Part shown: piece after piece, positions 1-9,482 of the stretch | Numbering within the stretch: position 1 is the stretch's first letter | Layout: each line of letters opens with the position of its first letter | Assembly (NCBI GenBank): GCA_028684405.1 | Contig: JAQUGA010000001.1 | Coordinates: 1-64,000, forward strand | Reading direction: 5' to 3' | DNA: 64,000 nt | Source of the DNA: Bacteroidales bacterium | Lineage (GTDB): Bacteria > Bacteroidota > Bacteroidia > Bacteroidales > WCHB1-69 | Made by a program: the position numbers and the translations under genes | The notes under the pieces: generated by a model | The model's input: the letters and a program-made list of their open reading frames with translations, nothing else | The model's database searches: none | Told to the model about the DNA's origin: nothing

Positions 1-135
1 TGTTGTTCGTTTTGCATCCAAGACAATAATAATTTGCTCCTTTTCAATAGTAACAAGTTTTAAAGCTCTTGTTTGTTTCACCACAAGCAAATTTAATTAA
101 TATGTTTGAAAGTTCAAAATCTGTTTTTCCTTGAC
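1..135 (-). other. Left-edge stretch, possible protein relic
   Basis: There is no supportable complete gene here. One minus-strand frame reads as protein-like, Cys-containing sequence (FACGETNKS, then YYCLGCKTNN), but it has a TGA between the two halves and runs off the window edge. It could be the decayed 5' part of a gene lying further left, or chance. A GTG-started frame on the same strand also stays open to the edge. Neither matches a family I recognise. Confidence 0.15.
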
Positions 136-1206
136 TTATCTTAATTCAACATAAATCTTTTTTCCAGATTTTTCTTGAATGACCAAATGGTCTCGGCCAT
201 CCTTTTCCTTAAAACTCACAAAATCACCTACCTTATAGTTTGGGAATACGTTTTCAATCTTTTTGGAAGCATCTTCCTCGCCCAAAACATCAATAACACG
301 ATATTCAGCTTTTGCTCTATTTGAGGGATCGGGATTTGTTAAAAGTAAAATTGCCCAACGTTTATCTGAAGTCATTTCAAAAATTTGTAAAACAGATTTG
401 TTATCAACGAAAATAGCATTTGCCTTTTTCTTATCTGTATCAACCAATAAGGTATTTGCCTCTTCATTCAAATACACATTTTTAGCACGACCGCAAGGTG
501 AGCAGCTCTTTGAAGAAACAAAACAGTCATTGAAAAAGATTTCAGAAATACATACATCTTCGCTTGAAGTGCCTGGGAAAACACTGAGAATCTCAAGTTT
601 TAAAATAACAAGCGTATCATATATTGGAAATTTATCCAGGGTTTTATATATGGACAAATTACGTATGTGTTGTGGCAAAAACTCTGCAACTAAATTTTGC
701 AAATCAATTTGCTGAACTCCATACGTATCGGTCAATGAAAAGGTCTGTTTGTCAGATGAATTTAGAATTTTGCCAAACACGCCCCATTCCGAAGTATAGC
801 CATCAGGAACAACTCCAGTATTTAAAGAGATTCGGATCTTTTCAGGACGTGCGTTTTTTAAAAACAAGGATTGACTTTTTCCATATCCAGAGAAAATATT
901 AAGTGCAAAATTGCTGGTAATATTTCGAGGTATGAGAATGTAAATAGAAGGATATGTTTTATCCTTTGGCATTCTGCTTACCCAACATGTACTGAGGTTT
1001 GCATCAAATAATTGTGCTGGAGGATATCGTAGATCAGGAATGTTTTTGGAATAAAATGCTCCATAATGCATGGTGTCAACCAACGCAATATCAACCCATT
1101 GGTCTAGCTTTTGTGCCTTTATTCCAGAACAAAGAACAAAGAATAAAAATATTGCACTAAACAAGCGCATGTATTTGATTTTGGGATTCGTCAAAGTATA
1201 TTTCAT
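136..1206 (-). CDS. Secreted protein with discoidin-like (NADase-type glycan-binding) domain
   Basis: A 356-residue protein with an N-terminal hydrophobic segment (about residues 12-31) that fits a signal peptide ending near KAQ. Residues about 45-225 read like the discoidin-like 'NADase-type glycan-binding' fold: an opening with PPAQLFDANLSTCWVSR, a central IFSGYGKS stretch, and a closing pair of strands ending CISEIFFND. A short Cys motif (CSPCG) follows, then a roughly 100-residue tail without a recognisable domain. The family is inferred from this pattern, not from an alignment. It probably works in the periplasm or at the cell surface, possibly binding glycan. It is a single gene, with the repeat protein 75 bases upstream on the same strand. 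Confidence 0.6.
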   Translation of the reverse strand: MKYTLTNPKIKYMRLFSAIFLFFVLCSGIKAQKLDQWVDIALVDTMHYGAFYSKNIPDLRYPPAQLFDANLSTCWVSRMPKDKTYPSIYILIPRNITSNFALNIFSGYGKSQSLFLKNARPEKIRISLNTGVVPDGYTSEWGVFGKILNSSDKQTFSLTDTYGVQQIDLQNLVAEFLPQHIRNLSIYKTLDKFPIYDTLVILKLEILSVFPGTSSEDVCISEIFFNDCFVSSKSCSPCGRAKNVYLNEEANTLLVDTDKKKANAIFVDNKSVLQIFEMTSDKRWAILLLTNPDPSNRAKAEYRVIDVLGEEDASKKIENVFPNYKVGDFVSFKEKDGRDHLVIQEKSGKKIYVELR

Positions 1207-1281
1207 AAACTGATTTTTTAAAACATTTGTTTATTAATTTGAACTATTTGCATTCTCAAAACTCACATTACTTATTCTAAA

Positions 1282-1767
1282 TTACAGAATATAATACAAT
1301 AAACACGCAGTTTTTGTAATCGACAAACCGCCATCAATGGTAAAAAGCACCTTGTTTGATGAATAAGCACCATCTCCTTCCCGAATTTTATTTCCATCTA
1401 TGGTGTACAAGACTTTATTTGAAGAATAGGTTCCATCGCCTTGTCGTATTTTATTTCCATCAATGGTAAGCACCACTTTGTTGGAAGAATAGGTGCCGTC
1501 TCCTTGACGAATTTTGCTTCCATCAATAGTAAGAAGAACTTTATTTGAAGAATAAGTCCCATCGCCTTCTCTAAATTTTGCTCCATCAAAAGTATAAAGC
1601 ACTTTGTTGGATGAATAGGTTCCATCGCCTTGTCTAACCTTAACTCCATCAACTGTATAAAGCACCTTATTGGAGGAATAAGTACCATCTCCTTGGTGTA
1701 TTTTCGTTTGAGCATTTGCAAAAATGCCCGAAAGAAATAATGCTGTTATTAAAATCATTTTATTCAT
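1282..1767 (-). CDS. Secreted protein of six 21-residue tandem repeats
   Basis: A 161-residue protein with a signal peptide (residues 1-19, ending ANA-Q) followed by six tandem repeats of exactly 21 residues. The repeat consensus is (Q/E)GDGTYSSNKVLYTIDGxKIR. The last repeat degenerates into a hydrophobic tail ending LLYYIL. Regular GDG turns and alternating hydrophobic residues imply a small all-beta repeat fold. It resembles the '4-fold beta flower' type of Bacteroidota repeat protein, though that assignment is inference. The 63-base DNA repeats differ mostly by synonymous changes, so the array is old or under selection at protein level. The function is unknown. It lies just downstream of the membrane protein at 1777. 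Confidence 0.7.
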   Translation of the reverse strand: MNKMILITALFLSGIFANAQTKIHQGDGTYSSNKVLYTVDGVKVRQGDGTYSSNKVLYTFDGAKFREGDGTYSSNKVLLTIDGSKIRQGDGTYSSNKVVLTIDGNKIRQGDGTYSSNKVLYTIDGNKIREGDGAYSSNKVLFTIDGGLSITKTACLLYYIL

Positions 1768-1776
1768 TGCGAATAT

Positions 1777-3516
1777 TTATTTTGTGCTTAAAATTTTCAA
1801 TTTTATATTTTTCAAATGTTCCCTTTGGTTAGCAGTTATTACGTTCAGTAAAATTTCTAGATCTTGATGATCCGTAATTGGTTCAAACTCAAAATTAAAC
1901 AAACCTGTTTGCCATTCATTAAGTTTTGTTTGATGGAAATGTATCAAATATCTTTCGTGCCAATAGTAATTGTGGCTTTCATTAAGTTTGTTAATGCTTA
2001 GGCTAACTTTCGTTTGATTTGTTTCTTGATATTCATTATCAATGAAAACTTGAATTATACTTGCTTTGTCAAAATCTGGAATATCAGTACTACTAATTTT
2101 AAGCACTTGAGTAACCGAATTTTCAGGACAAGAAATATCCCCAATTGTAATTTCTTTTACCGTATAATATTGATTTTTATCAAAATTGTTTTTAAAAAGA
2201 AGGCCTTTATATTGATTATCCGTCTTTAAAAACACTTTCCAATATTTCTCTTTGTCCATGTCAATCCAATGAAGAATATATTCTTTGAATTGATATGTTT
2301 GAATGATGTTTAAGGGAATAGTAAAAAGCGATAATCCCATTATTAACAATTTGGACACTTTTCCCAATTTATCTAACATCAGGGCAAAGGGAATTAGAAA
2401 AATCACGTAGAAATCAATATAGGCTCTTAATCCGTAGCTACAACCATAAAACCATGACCACCAAGAAGATAGAAAATAAGTCAGTAAAATAAAAAATCCA
2501 GCCCAAGTAAAAAATAGATAATATTGTTTTTTGTAGGCAAACCAAATTAGACTTAAACTTGCGATAAATAGAACGGGGGTGTATACAAAAAGCCCTTTTT
2601 TGTAACTAAATAAAATACTAAAGAAATGAGGATCTAAAAAATTAAAACTTTCCCCTTGATATGAATACACGAGAAAATCTCCCGTTTGCAAATACCAAAA
2701 AACAAATTGAATGGAAATTATTGCAAAAAACAACAGAATACTTAATAAAAGATCTCGTGTGTTTTTAAAAAGAGTAGCGAAAGATATCTTTAAGTTTTCG
2801 ACAGATGCGGCTAAAAATGGAATAAAAAAAACAATTAAAATATTTGGCTGACGCAAGATAAATATAAGTCCCAAAAAAACAGAAGCCCAAACAAAATGGT
2901 TCATTTTCTGGTGCTTTATAAATGATTTGATGAAATACAAAAAAGCTGTAATCGCAAAGAGCGAGTATATGTGGCTAAATCCGGCATCGAAATTTACGTA
3001 GTTCGTTAGGGAAGTTGCTAATACTAATATCAGCTGACTGAAAAATATTATATGTTTTTTAATATCGTATAAAACAAGTAGTTTTTTCAAAAATAAAATA
3101 CTTAAAAACAAATAGAAAATTGCAATATAAAAAAATGATTTTTGAAAAGCACTTTGATAACCATCATTAAAGTTTCCTTCAAGCTTTGACGTCAAACACG
3201 TGTATGTAAAAAAGGGAAGTTGCAGAAAAGCGGTTCCTCCAGAATACTTGTTTACTTTATAGCCTTTATAATCGACATATACTCCATTTATGGAATTTAT
3301 TCGATGGTATAAGTTTGGGTTTTGATGAACAGAATCATTTTTTCGGACAAAATCATGATGAATAAAAATGGATGGTAAATATTCATAATATCCAACTTCA
3401 TCAGCCCCAATTCGTTTATCTGCCTTTCCAATATAGTTATTAATGAGGAAAATCAAACAGAAAATTATCACGAACTCATTTATAAAATATTTCAGCGTAG
3501 ATACTAAGATTTTCAT
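1777..3516 (-). CDS. Multi-pass membrane protein, GT-C glycosyltransferase-like
   Basis: A 579-residue protein when started at the ATG at 3516; a longer reading to 3564 adds 16 residues with no signal-like character. About ten hydrophobic helices fill the first 430 residues. The first periplasmic loop holds an acidic GADEVGYYEYLPS motif, as in GT-C enzymes of the ArnT/PMT (GT39-like) fold that use polyprenyl-linked sugars, and further Tyr-rich loops. A soluble C-terminal part of about 150 residues follows. It may transfer a sugar to a lipid or protein at the outer face of the inner membrane; donor and acceptor are unknown. The next gene downstream starts only 9 bases away, so the two may be co-transcribed. 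Confidence 0.6.
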   Translation of the reverse strand: MKILVSTLKYFINEFVIIFCLIFLINNYIGKADKRIGADEVGYYEYLPSIFIHHDFVRKNDSVHQNPNLYHRINSINGVYVDYKGYKVNKYSGGTAFLQLPFFTYTCLTSKLEGNFNDGYQSAFQKSFFYIAIFYLFLSILFLKKLLVLYDIKKHIIFFSQLILVLATSLTNYVNFDAGFSHIYSLFAITAFLYFIKSFIKHQKMNHFVWASVFLGLIFILRQPNILIVFFIPFLAASVENLKISFATLFKNTRDLLLSILLFFAIISIQFVFWYLQTGDFLVYSYQGESFNFLDPHFFSILFSYKKGLFVYTPVLFIASLSLIWFAYKKQYYLFFTWAGFFILLTYFLSSWWSWFYGCSYGLRAYIDFYVIFLIPFALMLDKLGKVSKLLIMGLSLFTIPLNIIQTYQFKEYILHWIDMDKEKYWKVFLKTDNQYKGLLFKNNFDKNQYYTVKEITIGDISCPENSVTQVLKISSTDIPDFDKASIIQVFIDNEYQETNQTKVSLSINKLNESHNYYWHERYLIHFHQTKLNEWQTGLFNFEFEPITDHQDLEILLNVITANQREHLKNIKLKILSTK

Positions 3517-3772
3517 AATGATTAATTCTAAGATGTGAAACAATCTGTTACTTAGTGTTCGCAAGAACTGAGTTTAAGAGCTCAGAACAGCTAAAACACT
3601 AATTTTTTTTTAATTTTGCAAGCACTATTTAAAAGAAAACACATTCTTTTTGTAAATATTAAGCAATGTGCAAATTTAGTAAAAAATCTGTTTGTTCCAA
3701 CTCAAAACCCAACTCTCAAATTTTAAGCAAGATTTATTACCAATATTACTTATCAGGGACTTGTCAAGTTTG

Positions 3773-4348
3773 TTAATCTATATATTTCAATACAGATTTC
3801 TTCATATCAAATGCTAATTCAATATAGGTATTATTATTAAATTCGAATTCTCCAAGAATTTCCCAGCCGAGTTTTTTAGTGTGCGCTTTTTCTGAAATCG
3901 CATTTATTTTATTGATAAATGTAATTGAGATTGGGTATTTTTTTAAAAACTCAAGTCTCATTTCTTCAAAAATTAAGTTTAAAACTCCTTTTCCTCTATA
4001 TTCTTTATCAATACACACGGGCCCGTATTGAAAACTATTTTCTGTGGTGATTTTGCTTCCATTAAATGACATTTTTGGGAAACGAGAAATCATATGTTTA
4101 AAAAGGTCCCATTGCTCAAAATATTCCCAGCTTCCTGCAAAAGCATAGGCGATAATTACATCATTCTCGTTTACAGCTAAAATCAGTCCATTTTGTAGAA
4201 TTATTTCCTCAATTTGGCTTACCGTAAATGGAGTTGTTACAAATCCTTCTTTTCTCTCTATTTCGCTTAAATTGCGAAACAAATATCTTTCTTGAAGGGC
4301 TAAAACGTCATCAATATCATTTCTGTTTCCTATTCTGGTTTTTATCAT
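3773..4348 (-). CDS. GNAT-family N-acetyltransferase
   Basis: A 191-residue protein from the ATG at 4348. The open frame extends 21 codons upstream to a TTG, but that extension is Lys-rich and unlike the family. The N-terminal MIKTRIGNRNDIDDVLAL is a typical GNAT beta-1/alpha-1 start. The core CIDKEYRGKGVLNLIFEEM carries the acetyl-CoA pyrophosphate loop (R-G-K-G). The NKINAISEKAHTKKLGWE stretch is the usual Asn/His motif after beta-5. The acceptor substrate cannot be told. It stands alone between two intergenic gaps. Confidence 0.85.
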   Translation of the reverse strand: MIKTRIGNRNDIDDVLALQERYLFRNLSEIERKEGFVTTPFTVSQIEEIILQNGLILAVNENDVIIAYAFAGSWEYFEQWDLFKHMISRFPKMSFNGSKITTENSFQYGPVCIDKEYRGKGVLNLIFEEMRLEFLKKYPISITFINKINAISEKAHTKKLGWEILGEFEFNNNTYIELAFDMKKSVLKYID

Positions 4349-4526
4349 TTTGCGTCTGTTTTTTTTTGATTTATAGAGTTTTGCACTATGTTTCAAGTCA
4401 TTTAAAAGCAAAAAGTTATAAGTTTAACATCAGATCGGTTTTCAAGAAAAGTTTGTGTTGAATTATACACATCACCAAGTATTAGTTGTCAACAAAAATA
4501 GGTTTTTATTCAAACTTTTGCAAAAA

Positions 4527-4563
4527 AAATACCGAAAAATTTTTATTAATCTATTCGGTATTT
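4527..4563 (-). terminator. Intrinsic terminator after the lipocalin-like lipoprotein
   Basis: A perfect 10-bp inverted repeat (aaataccgaa / ttcggtattt) with a 17-base loop. On the minus strand it is followed by a run of T, and it lies 26 bases after the stop codon at 4589. Confidence 0.7.
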
Positions 4564-4588
4564 AATAAAAGAAAACGCCTCATTAAGA

Positions 4589-5026
4589 CTACTTCTTTTT
4601 CAGTCTATATATTTCAGAATAAGTAAAAGAAAGATCGTCAGATGTGAAATTATCTGTGATGGAGAGTGTCAAATCATTTTTCCTCCAATCCATATCAAAT
4701 ACACGTCCTTCGTTCCCATAAATCAATGTTAGCTTATCTTTTGTGTTTGAATACGTAAAAACCTCTGTTTCAACGTCTCCATCAACTGTAATTACAACAA
4801 TTCCACTACCATCTTTTCTAAATGTAAAAGTGCCATAGTTATATATGGTTTCATTAAAATTATCCGACACATTTGTGCTCGTCTGTTTTACAAATAAGCT
4901 CTCAATATTCCATACGCCTCCGTTTTTCCAAAGGTTTCTTTCTATTGTAGTTTCTTTTTTGCAACTTGTCAATAATGCAATTCCTGTAAATAGAAATCCA
5001 ATCAGTACTGTTTTAATTAATCTCAT
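4589..5026 (-). CDS. Lipocalin-like lipoprotein
   Basis: A 145-residue protein with a lipoprotein signal peptide and lipobox LLTSC (Cys22). The mature part opens with NLWKNGGVWNIESL and continues with alternating beta strands (GTFTFRKDGSG, TLIYGNEGRVF, TYSEIYRLKKK). This is the pattern of small Bacteroidota lipocalin-like (DUF4923/lipocalin_5 style) lipoproteins. Probably anchored to the outer membrane facing the periplasm. Ligand unknown. A paralogue of the same size and start (SCKKETTE) lies at 41654. Confidence 0.7.
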   Translation of the reverse strand: MRLIKTVLIGFLFTGIALLTSCKKETTIERNLWKNGGVWNIESLFVKQTSTNVSDNFNETIYNYGTFTFRKDGSGIVVITVDGDVETEVFTYSNTKDKLTLIYGNEGRVFDMDWRKNDLTLSITDNFTSDDLSFTYSEIYRLKKK

Positions 5027-5125
5027 GTTTTCTTCAATTATTATTGTGACAAAATCCTACTCATCTGGCTTTTCGGTATCGCCTCGTTCTTTTTAAGTGG
5101 TTTCTGAACTCCACTTATTGTTTTT

Positions 5126-5521
5126 TTATTGAATTTTATCACCTGCAGTGGGTCCAGCGATCGAATTATAAACTGAATGTACCGTGATAATTACGGCACC
5201 TTTGGCGGGATATTTTTCATTTACAGCTTTCATCCATTTATAGGCTTCTTCAAATTCTTTTCCTTCAGAAACATAAACAGCAGTTCCTTTTATTTGATAT
5301 GATTCTTTTTCGCGACGGACAAGTATTGCAACTTCGGGATTTTCCTTTAGATTGGAAAGTGTTTTGTTGAAATAATTATCGATGACCACAATTTTACCAT
5401 CTTCCCGAATGTATTTTGCGCCAATGGTACAAATATTAGGAATGCCGTCGCAGGACGCTGTTGCAAATTGATGAAGTTGTTCTTGTTCAAAAATTTCGGC
5501 TATTTCTTTTTTTAATATCAT
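5126..5521 (-). CDS. Pyridoxamine 5'-phosphate oxidase (PNPOx-like) family protein
   Basis: A 131-residue protein of the small split-barrel flavin-binding fold. Seen: an N-terminal helix, the strand HQFATASCDGIPNICTIGAKYI, the central KIVVIDNYFNKTLSNLKENPEVAILV and a Gly/Pro-rich end. These match the general PNPOx-like family, whose members bind FMN, F420 or heme. The specific substrate cannot be told from sequence. Cytoplasmic, no signal peptide. Single gene with short flanks on both sides. Confidence 0.8.
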   Translation of the reverse strand: MILKKEIAEIFEQEQLHQFATASCDGIPNICTIGAKYIREDGKIVVIDNYFNKTLSNLKENPEVAILVRREKESYQIKGTAVYVSEGKEFEEAYKWMKAVNEKYPAKGAVIITVHSVYNSIAGPTAGDKIQ

Positions 5522-5663
5522 TTTTATTTCTCCTTTTGTTTAGTCATTAAGTTTTATCAAAGTTAATCAATCTATGCAAAAGTAGATAGTTTTTCAAATA
5601 GAGCATCACCATTCTTTTGCAAAAAAAAGACTAAGCCTTTTACAATTCGGATCCGACCACTTT

Positions 5664-6068
5664 TCACTTAATTAGTGGTTTTCCTTCAATCACCCATATC
5701 TCATTTTCATTGCTCACAGTTCCTGTAATAGCTGGGAAATAGGAGGTTTTACAAATTTCCTTAGAGTTTTGGAAAGAGATTGAGTAAACTTCTCCTATTT
5801 TCAGCTCTTCATATTTTACTGAAGCCGTAATTTCAAATGTAATTGTATCATCAAAAACAGTTGTTTCATCCTCGGTACCCTTCAAAATTCTGGCTTTATA
5901 TTTAAAACCCCATCCAATGGGAGCAACATCCATGATTTTGACTTCCAGTTTTATGGACTCCTGTTTTAAATTGTCGACACTATTTTGTGCATTGCAAGAT
6001 GAAAAGAAAAAGAGGAAAGACATTGTTGCAAGGAACAGGATTTGATTTGCTATATGTGTTGTTTTCAT
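5664..6068 (-). CDS. Small lipoprotein, unknown function
   Basis: A 134-residue protein with a signal peptide ending in the lipobox FFSSC (Cys25). The mature domain is beta-rich (VKIMDVAPIGWGFKYKARIL, TVFDDTITFEITASVKYEEL). I do not recognise a named family. It is the last gene before crtI on the same strand, 120 bases downstream of the crtI stop, so a link with the carotenoid cluster is possible but unsupported. Confidence 0.65.
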   Translation of the reverse strand: MKTTHIANQILFLATMSFLFFFSSCNAQNSVDNLKQESIKLEVKIMDVAPIGWGFKYKARILKGTEDETTVFDDTITFEITASVKYEELKIGEVYSISFQNSKEICKTSYFPAITGTVSNENEIWVIEGKPLIK

Positions 6069-6189
6069 TTTTATTGGTGTATTTACAATTTGGTGCTTAA
6101 TAAGATTTCTTAGTTAGACCACTTTCCTAGTTTTCAAATATACATTTTTTTAGCAATTTGCCTTTTAGTTACATATTAAAAAAAGTTTA

Positions 6190-7662
6190 TCATTTATAAT
6201 CAGAGACTCTTTCTGCAACTAATTTCGAACCAATTACGGCCATTGGCAATCCAGCTCCAGGAACTGTGGATGCGCCAACATAAAAAGTGTTTTTAAATTT
6301 TTCGTCGTAGTTTTTGGGTCTCAAAGCTCCAATTTGCAACATGCTGTGCGACAATCCCAAACCTGCTCCTTTGTATAGATTAAACTGGTTTTGCCAATCT
6401 TCTGGCGTGTATTCCATTTGAAAAATAATATCTTTCGAAATGTCCTGCTTGATTCTTTTTGAGAAATCAGCAAGAATACTATTTACAATGTCCTTTTTAT
6501 CCGACCAATCGGTTTTATAAAGCAAACTGGGAACTGGACACACAAAGAACAAAGCTTCACAGCCTTCTGGTGCACATTCGCTATTGTGTTTTGATAAAAC
6601 GTTTACGTAGTAATATGGTTTTTCCAATGTTCCCGGATTTTTTAAAACATCTTTTGCATATTCTTCGTAGTTGTTTCCCAAAAAGTAATTATGATGTTCA
6701 ACTTGAGGCAACTTTTTATTGACTCCAACATAGAAAGTCAAATAACCCATGGTCCATGTCATCTTGCTTAAGCGTTTTTCAGAGAATTTTTTGCGATTAA
6801 AAACAGTTCCTCTAAACAATGCAGCATCAGCATTTATTACATAAATATCGGCCTCCCATGATTTTCCATTTTGGTCAATCAATGATGTTACTTTGCCATC
6901 GGCACTTGTAAAATCAGCGATTTCGGTATTGTATTCAAATGAAACATTCAGTTTTTCAAGTTCTTTCACCAAACTGGTCACAATCGTATACATTCCGCCT
7001 TTTACGTTGTAATATCCGTTATTTGTAAACTCAATGTGAGATAATAAGGTATATACAGCATTGGTGTCAAAGGGCGTTCTTCCTAAGAAAAATGCGATTA
7101 GTGATACAATTTGTCGCACCTCTTTCGATTCAAAAAAAGAGCTGCTTTGTCTCCAAAATGTTTTTAATAAAACAGGAAGATGTTTGGGATTTACTTGCAT
7201 TAACGATTTAATGTAGTGGGGGATGCTGTCAAAATTTTGTTTAATAACCACATCAACTGTATCTTTATATAGCTCTTCACATTTTTTTAAATAGGCTGTA
7301 AATTTCCTTTTAAAATCGGGTTCAACTTCGCTAAATTGCTCACTAAGCTTGTCAATATCTTTATAAAGCGAATATTTTTTATCACTTCCTCTAAAATTTA
7401 CGGTATAAAGTGGATCTAATTCTACAAAATCGAAAGGCATTTTAATTCCGCAATCTTCAACCAGTTCTTCAAACTCATAGGGCATACTAAAAAAGCTGGG
7501 TCCTACATCAAAAGTGAAACCATCCTTTTTAAGCTGGTTTAAACGGCCACCTGCTTGCGGTGCTTTCTCTACAAACTTTACTTGATATCCTTTTGTTGCC
7601 AATCTTAGGCCTGTTGAGAGTCCTCCCAAACCAGTTCCTACAATTAATACTGTTTTTTTCAT
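6190..7662 (-). CDS. crtI: Phytoene desaturase (CrtI type)
   Basis: A 490-residue flavoprotein that removes hydrogens from phytoene to give neurosporene or lycopene-type products. The N-terminal FAD site is VGTGLGG (residues 8-14), followed by the acidic end of beta-2 and the AGGRLNQL / FDVGPSFF motifs of the CrtI family. The C-terminal carotenoid-dehydrogenase signature TFYVGASTVPGAGLPMAVIGS is intact. The length equals that of bacterial CrtI. It is the last gene of the leftward carotenoid cluster, 108 bases after the glycosyltransferase gene. The number of desaturation steps cannot be told from sequence. Confidence 0.95.
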   Translation of the reverse strand: MKKTVLIVGTGLGGLSTGLRLATKGYQVKFVEKAPQAGGRLNQLKKDGFTFDVGPSFFSMPYEFEELVEDCGIKMPFDFVELDPLYTVNFRGSDKKYSLYKDIDKLSEQFSEVEPDFKRKFTAYLKKCEELYKDTVDVVIKQNFDSIPHYIKSLMQVNPKHLPVLLKTFWRQSSSFFESKEVRQIVSLIAFFLGRTPFDTNAVYTLLSHIEFTNNGYYNVKGGMYTIVTSLVKELEKLNVSFEYNTEIADFTSADGKVTSLIDQNGKSWEADIYVINADAALFRGTVFNRKKFSEKRLSKMTWTMGYLTFYVGVNKKLPQVEHHNYFLGNNYEEYAKDVLKNPGTLEKPYYYVNVLSKHNSECAPEGCEALFFVCPVPSLLYKTDWSDKKDIVNSILADFSKRIKQDISKDIIFQMEYTPEDWQNQFNLYKGAGLGLSHSMLQIGALRPKNYDEKFKNTFYVGASTVPGAGLPMAVIGSKLVAERVSDYK

Positions 7663-7770
7663 AAATCTATATTTTTTTTCAATTTTGTAAATGCGTTTAT
7701 TTGTTAAAATTCTATTTTACAGTCTAATATCTGATTTTCAATGCATTATTTTTATGCCTAAAAACAAAAA

Positions 7771-8865
7771 CTACAAAAAAACATCTCTTCCCTTCCATTT
7801 ATATTGTTTGTTTTTTTTAGTTAAAACAGCTTTAATAAGAAGTTGTCCCAAAAACAAAAGCTGTAAGGGGAAAAACAACAGATTCAATTCAACATTTTGT
7901 TTGCTTGTTATTGAATAGATAACTTGTATTAAAATAACGAGTGCAAAATAAATTGGCAAAAGGGTGGCTTTTGCTAAAAGGATTGGGATAAATCCGAGTG
8001 TGGCAAATATCCAAAATAGAAAAGCCAAAACAGCTTGGTTTCCAAAAAACATAAAAACATTTTTGGTAAATCCATTTTTGGCTTCGTTGTAGCTTGAATA
8101 CATTCTGCATTTTATTCTCTTTTCACCCGTAATGCAGGCTATTTTTATTTTTTCTTTTTTAAAAAATCGAGAAATAGCAATGTCTTCCACGGCGGATGAT
8201 TTAAATGTTTGGTGCGGCTGTTTTTTTTGGTACGTATGGGCATTAAAAAGCATAAACTGCCCATTTGCGGCTGCGTGAGAAGCAAAGGGCGAGATTCGAA
8301 CAAAAATCAGTGGCAAAAGGGTCAAAAGAATGTAATTCATAATCGGGACCGAAACTTTTTCGCCCCATGTTTTTTGAATTTGTGTAGGGAAAACAGAAAG
8401 TAAGCCCAAGTTGTGTATGTTTAAATGTGAAATAGCTTCTTCAATAATATTGCCTTTTAGCCTTACATCGGCATCTATAAACAGAAAATAATTTCCTTTT
8501 GCCTCCTGGGCCAGTTGATAACAAGCATGGTTTTTCCCCAACCATCCATCAGGCAATCCTTTTGATTGCATCAATTTTATTCGAGGGTCGACCTCTGCAA
8601 ATTCTTGTACAATTTGAGCAGTATTATCCGTTGATTGGTCATCATAAACAATAATTTCGAGATTTTCATTTTTCATTTTTTGCAAATCTCCCAACAATAA
8701 GTGAATATTCTGCTCTTCGTTTCGTGCTGGAATTAAAACTGAAATTTTTTCATTTGAAGCGAGATTGTTTTTTTTTATTTTCTGACGAAAAAAGAAGTTC
8801 AGCAGTACATTAAAAAATTGAAATGCGACAAAGCCAATGGATATATATGCCAGATATTTCATCAC
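7771..8865 (-). CDS. Family 2 glycosyltransferase, carotenoid-linked (CruG/CrtQ-like)
   Basis: A 364-residue GT2 enzyme with an N-terminal membrane helix (about 7-25), the GT-A start SVLIPARNEEQN, YDDQSTDN, the metal-binding DAD (residues 131-133), a downstream VEDIAISRF, and two or three C-terminal membrane helices. This matches GT2 enzymes of carotenoid clusters (CrtQ of staphyloxanthin synthesis, CruG of myxoxanthophyll synthesis). It overlaps the acyltransferase gene by four bases, which implies coupled translation. Next to the cruF-like gene, the likeliest role is glycosylation of the carotenoid hydroxyl at the inner membrane. This role is inferred from context. Confidence 0.85.
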   Translation of the reverse strand: MMKYLAYISIGFVAFQFFNVLLNFFFRQKIKKNNLASNEKISVLIPARNEEQNIHLLLGDLQKMKNENLEIIVYDDQSTDNTAQIVQEFAEVDPRIKLMQSKGLPDGWLGKNHACYQLAQEAKGNYFLFIDADVRLKGNIIEEAISHLNIHNLGLLSVFPTQIQKTWGEKVSVPIMNYILLTLLPLIFVRISPFASHAAANGQFMLFNAHTYQKKQPHQTFKSSAVEDIAISRFFKKEKIKIACITGEKRIKCRMYSSYNEAKNGFTKNVFMFFGNQAVLAFLFWIFATLGFIPILLAKATLLPIYFALVILIQVIYSITSKQNVELNLLFFPLQLLFLGQLLIKAVLTKKNKQYKWKGRDVFL

Positions 8866-9482
8866 GAAGTTTTTGTTTTTTGAATATCTAATATATTGTT
8901 ATAGAATTTGTTGTATTCTTTTTCAATGGATTTGTCTTTTAAATTTTGCGAAGAATCCGTTTGCATATAAATATACAGACTTGGTTTTGAGTTGGAAAAA
9001 TAATCAATCAAATTTGCCACAAAAATAACTTGCACTTCATCATGGCAATGCTCAATAATTCGTTGAATTCCTTTCTCAAAATGCATAACATTGTTGTACA
9101 GCGAGTTAATTTCGCCTTGGGGGAACATAAATACCATATTTTTTGAATCGTTCAATAGTTCTGTTGTGTAGTTTATACTTTCGACCACACTTCGGGAATG
9201 TTTTTTTACGGAAAACGCTCCGGTATATTGAAAATACCAATGTTTTTTCAATTGTTCTTCCAACATCATAAAGTGAAATTTTCGATGAAGTATTTTCAAA
9301 TTCAGATGCATTAACCAAAAACCGTCCCACCAGCCAATGTGATTTGCTATTACAAGCACGGGCTTTCCAGTATCGTTATATTCTCCTTGAATGTCTATAG
9401 ATTTGAACTTACGCTTTAGCAAATATTGCGTCAGCCTTTTAAAAAGTGGATAAATAACAATATGATGCTTCGATTTTATCAT
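8862..9482 (-). CDS. Lysophospholipid-acyltransferase-family protein (carotenoid cluster)
   Basis: A 206-residue PlsC-like enzyme. The catalytic H-x4-D motif is clear (NHIGWWD, His48 and Asp53), and motif III appears as FPQGE. It overlaps both neighbours by four bases (cruF-like upstream, glycosyltransferase downstream), so the three are almost certainly co-translated. PlsC-like proteins normally acylate lysophosphatidate. In this setting it may instead acylate the sugar of a glycosylated carotenoid, as CrtO does in staphyloxanthin synthesis, although CrtO belongs to a different family. That role is inference. Confidence 0.85.
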   Translation of the reverse strand: MIKSKHHIVIYPLFKRLTQYLLKRKFKSIDIQGEYNDTGKPVLVIANHIGWWDGFWLMHLNLKILHRKFHFMMLEEQLKKHWYFQYTGAFSVKKHSRSVVESINYTTELLNDSKNMVFMFPQGEINSLYNNVMHFEKGIQRIIEHCHDEVQVIFVANLIDYFSNSKPSLYIYMQTDSSQNLKDKSIEKEYNKFYNNILDIQKTKTS

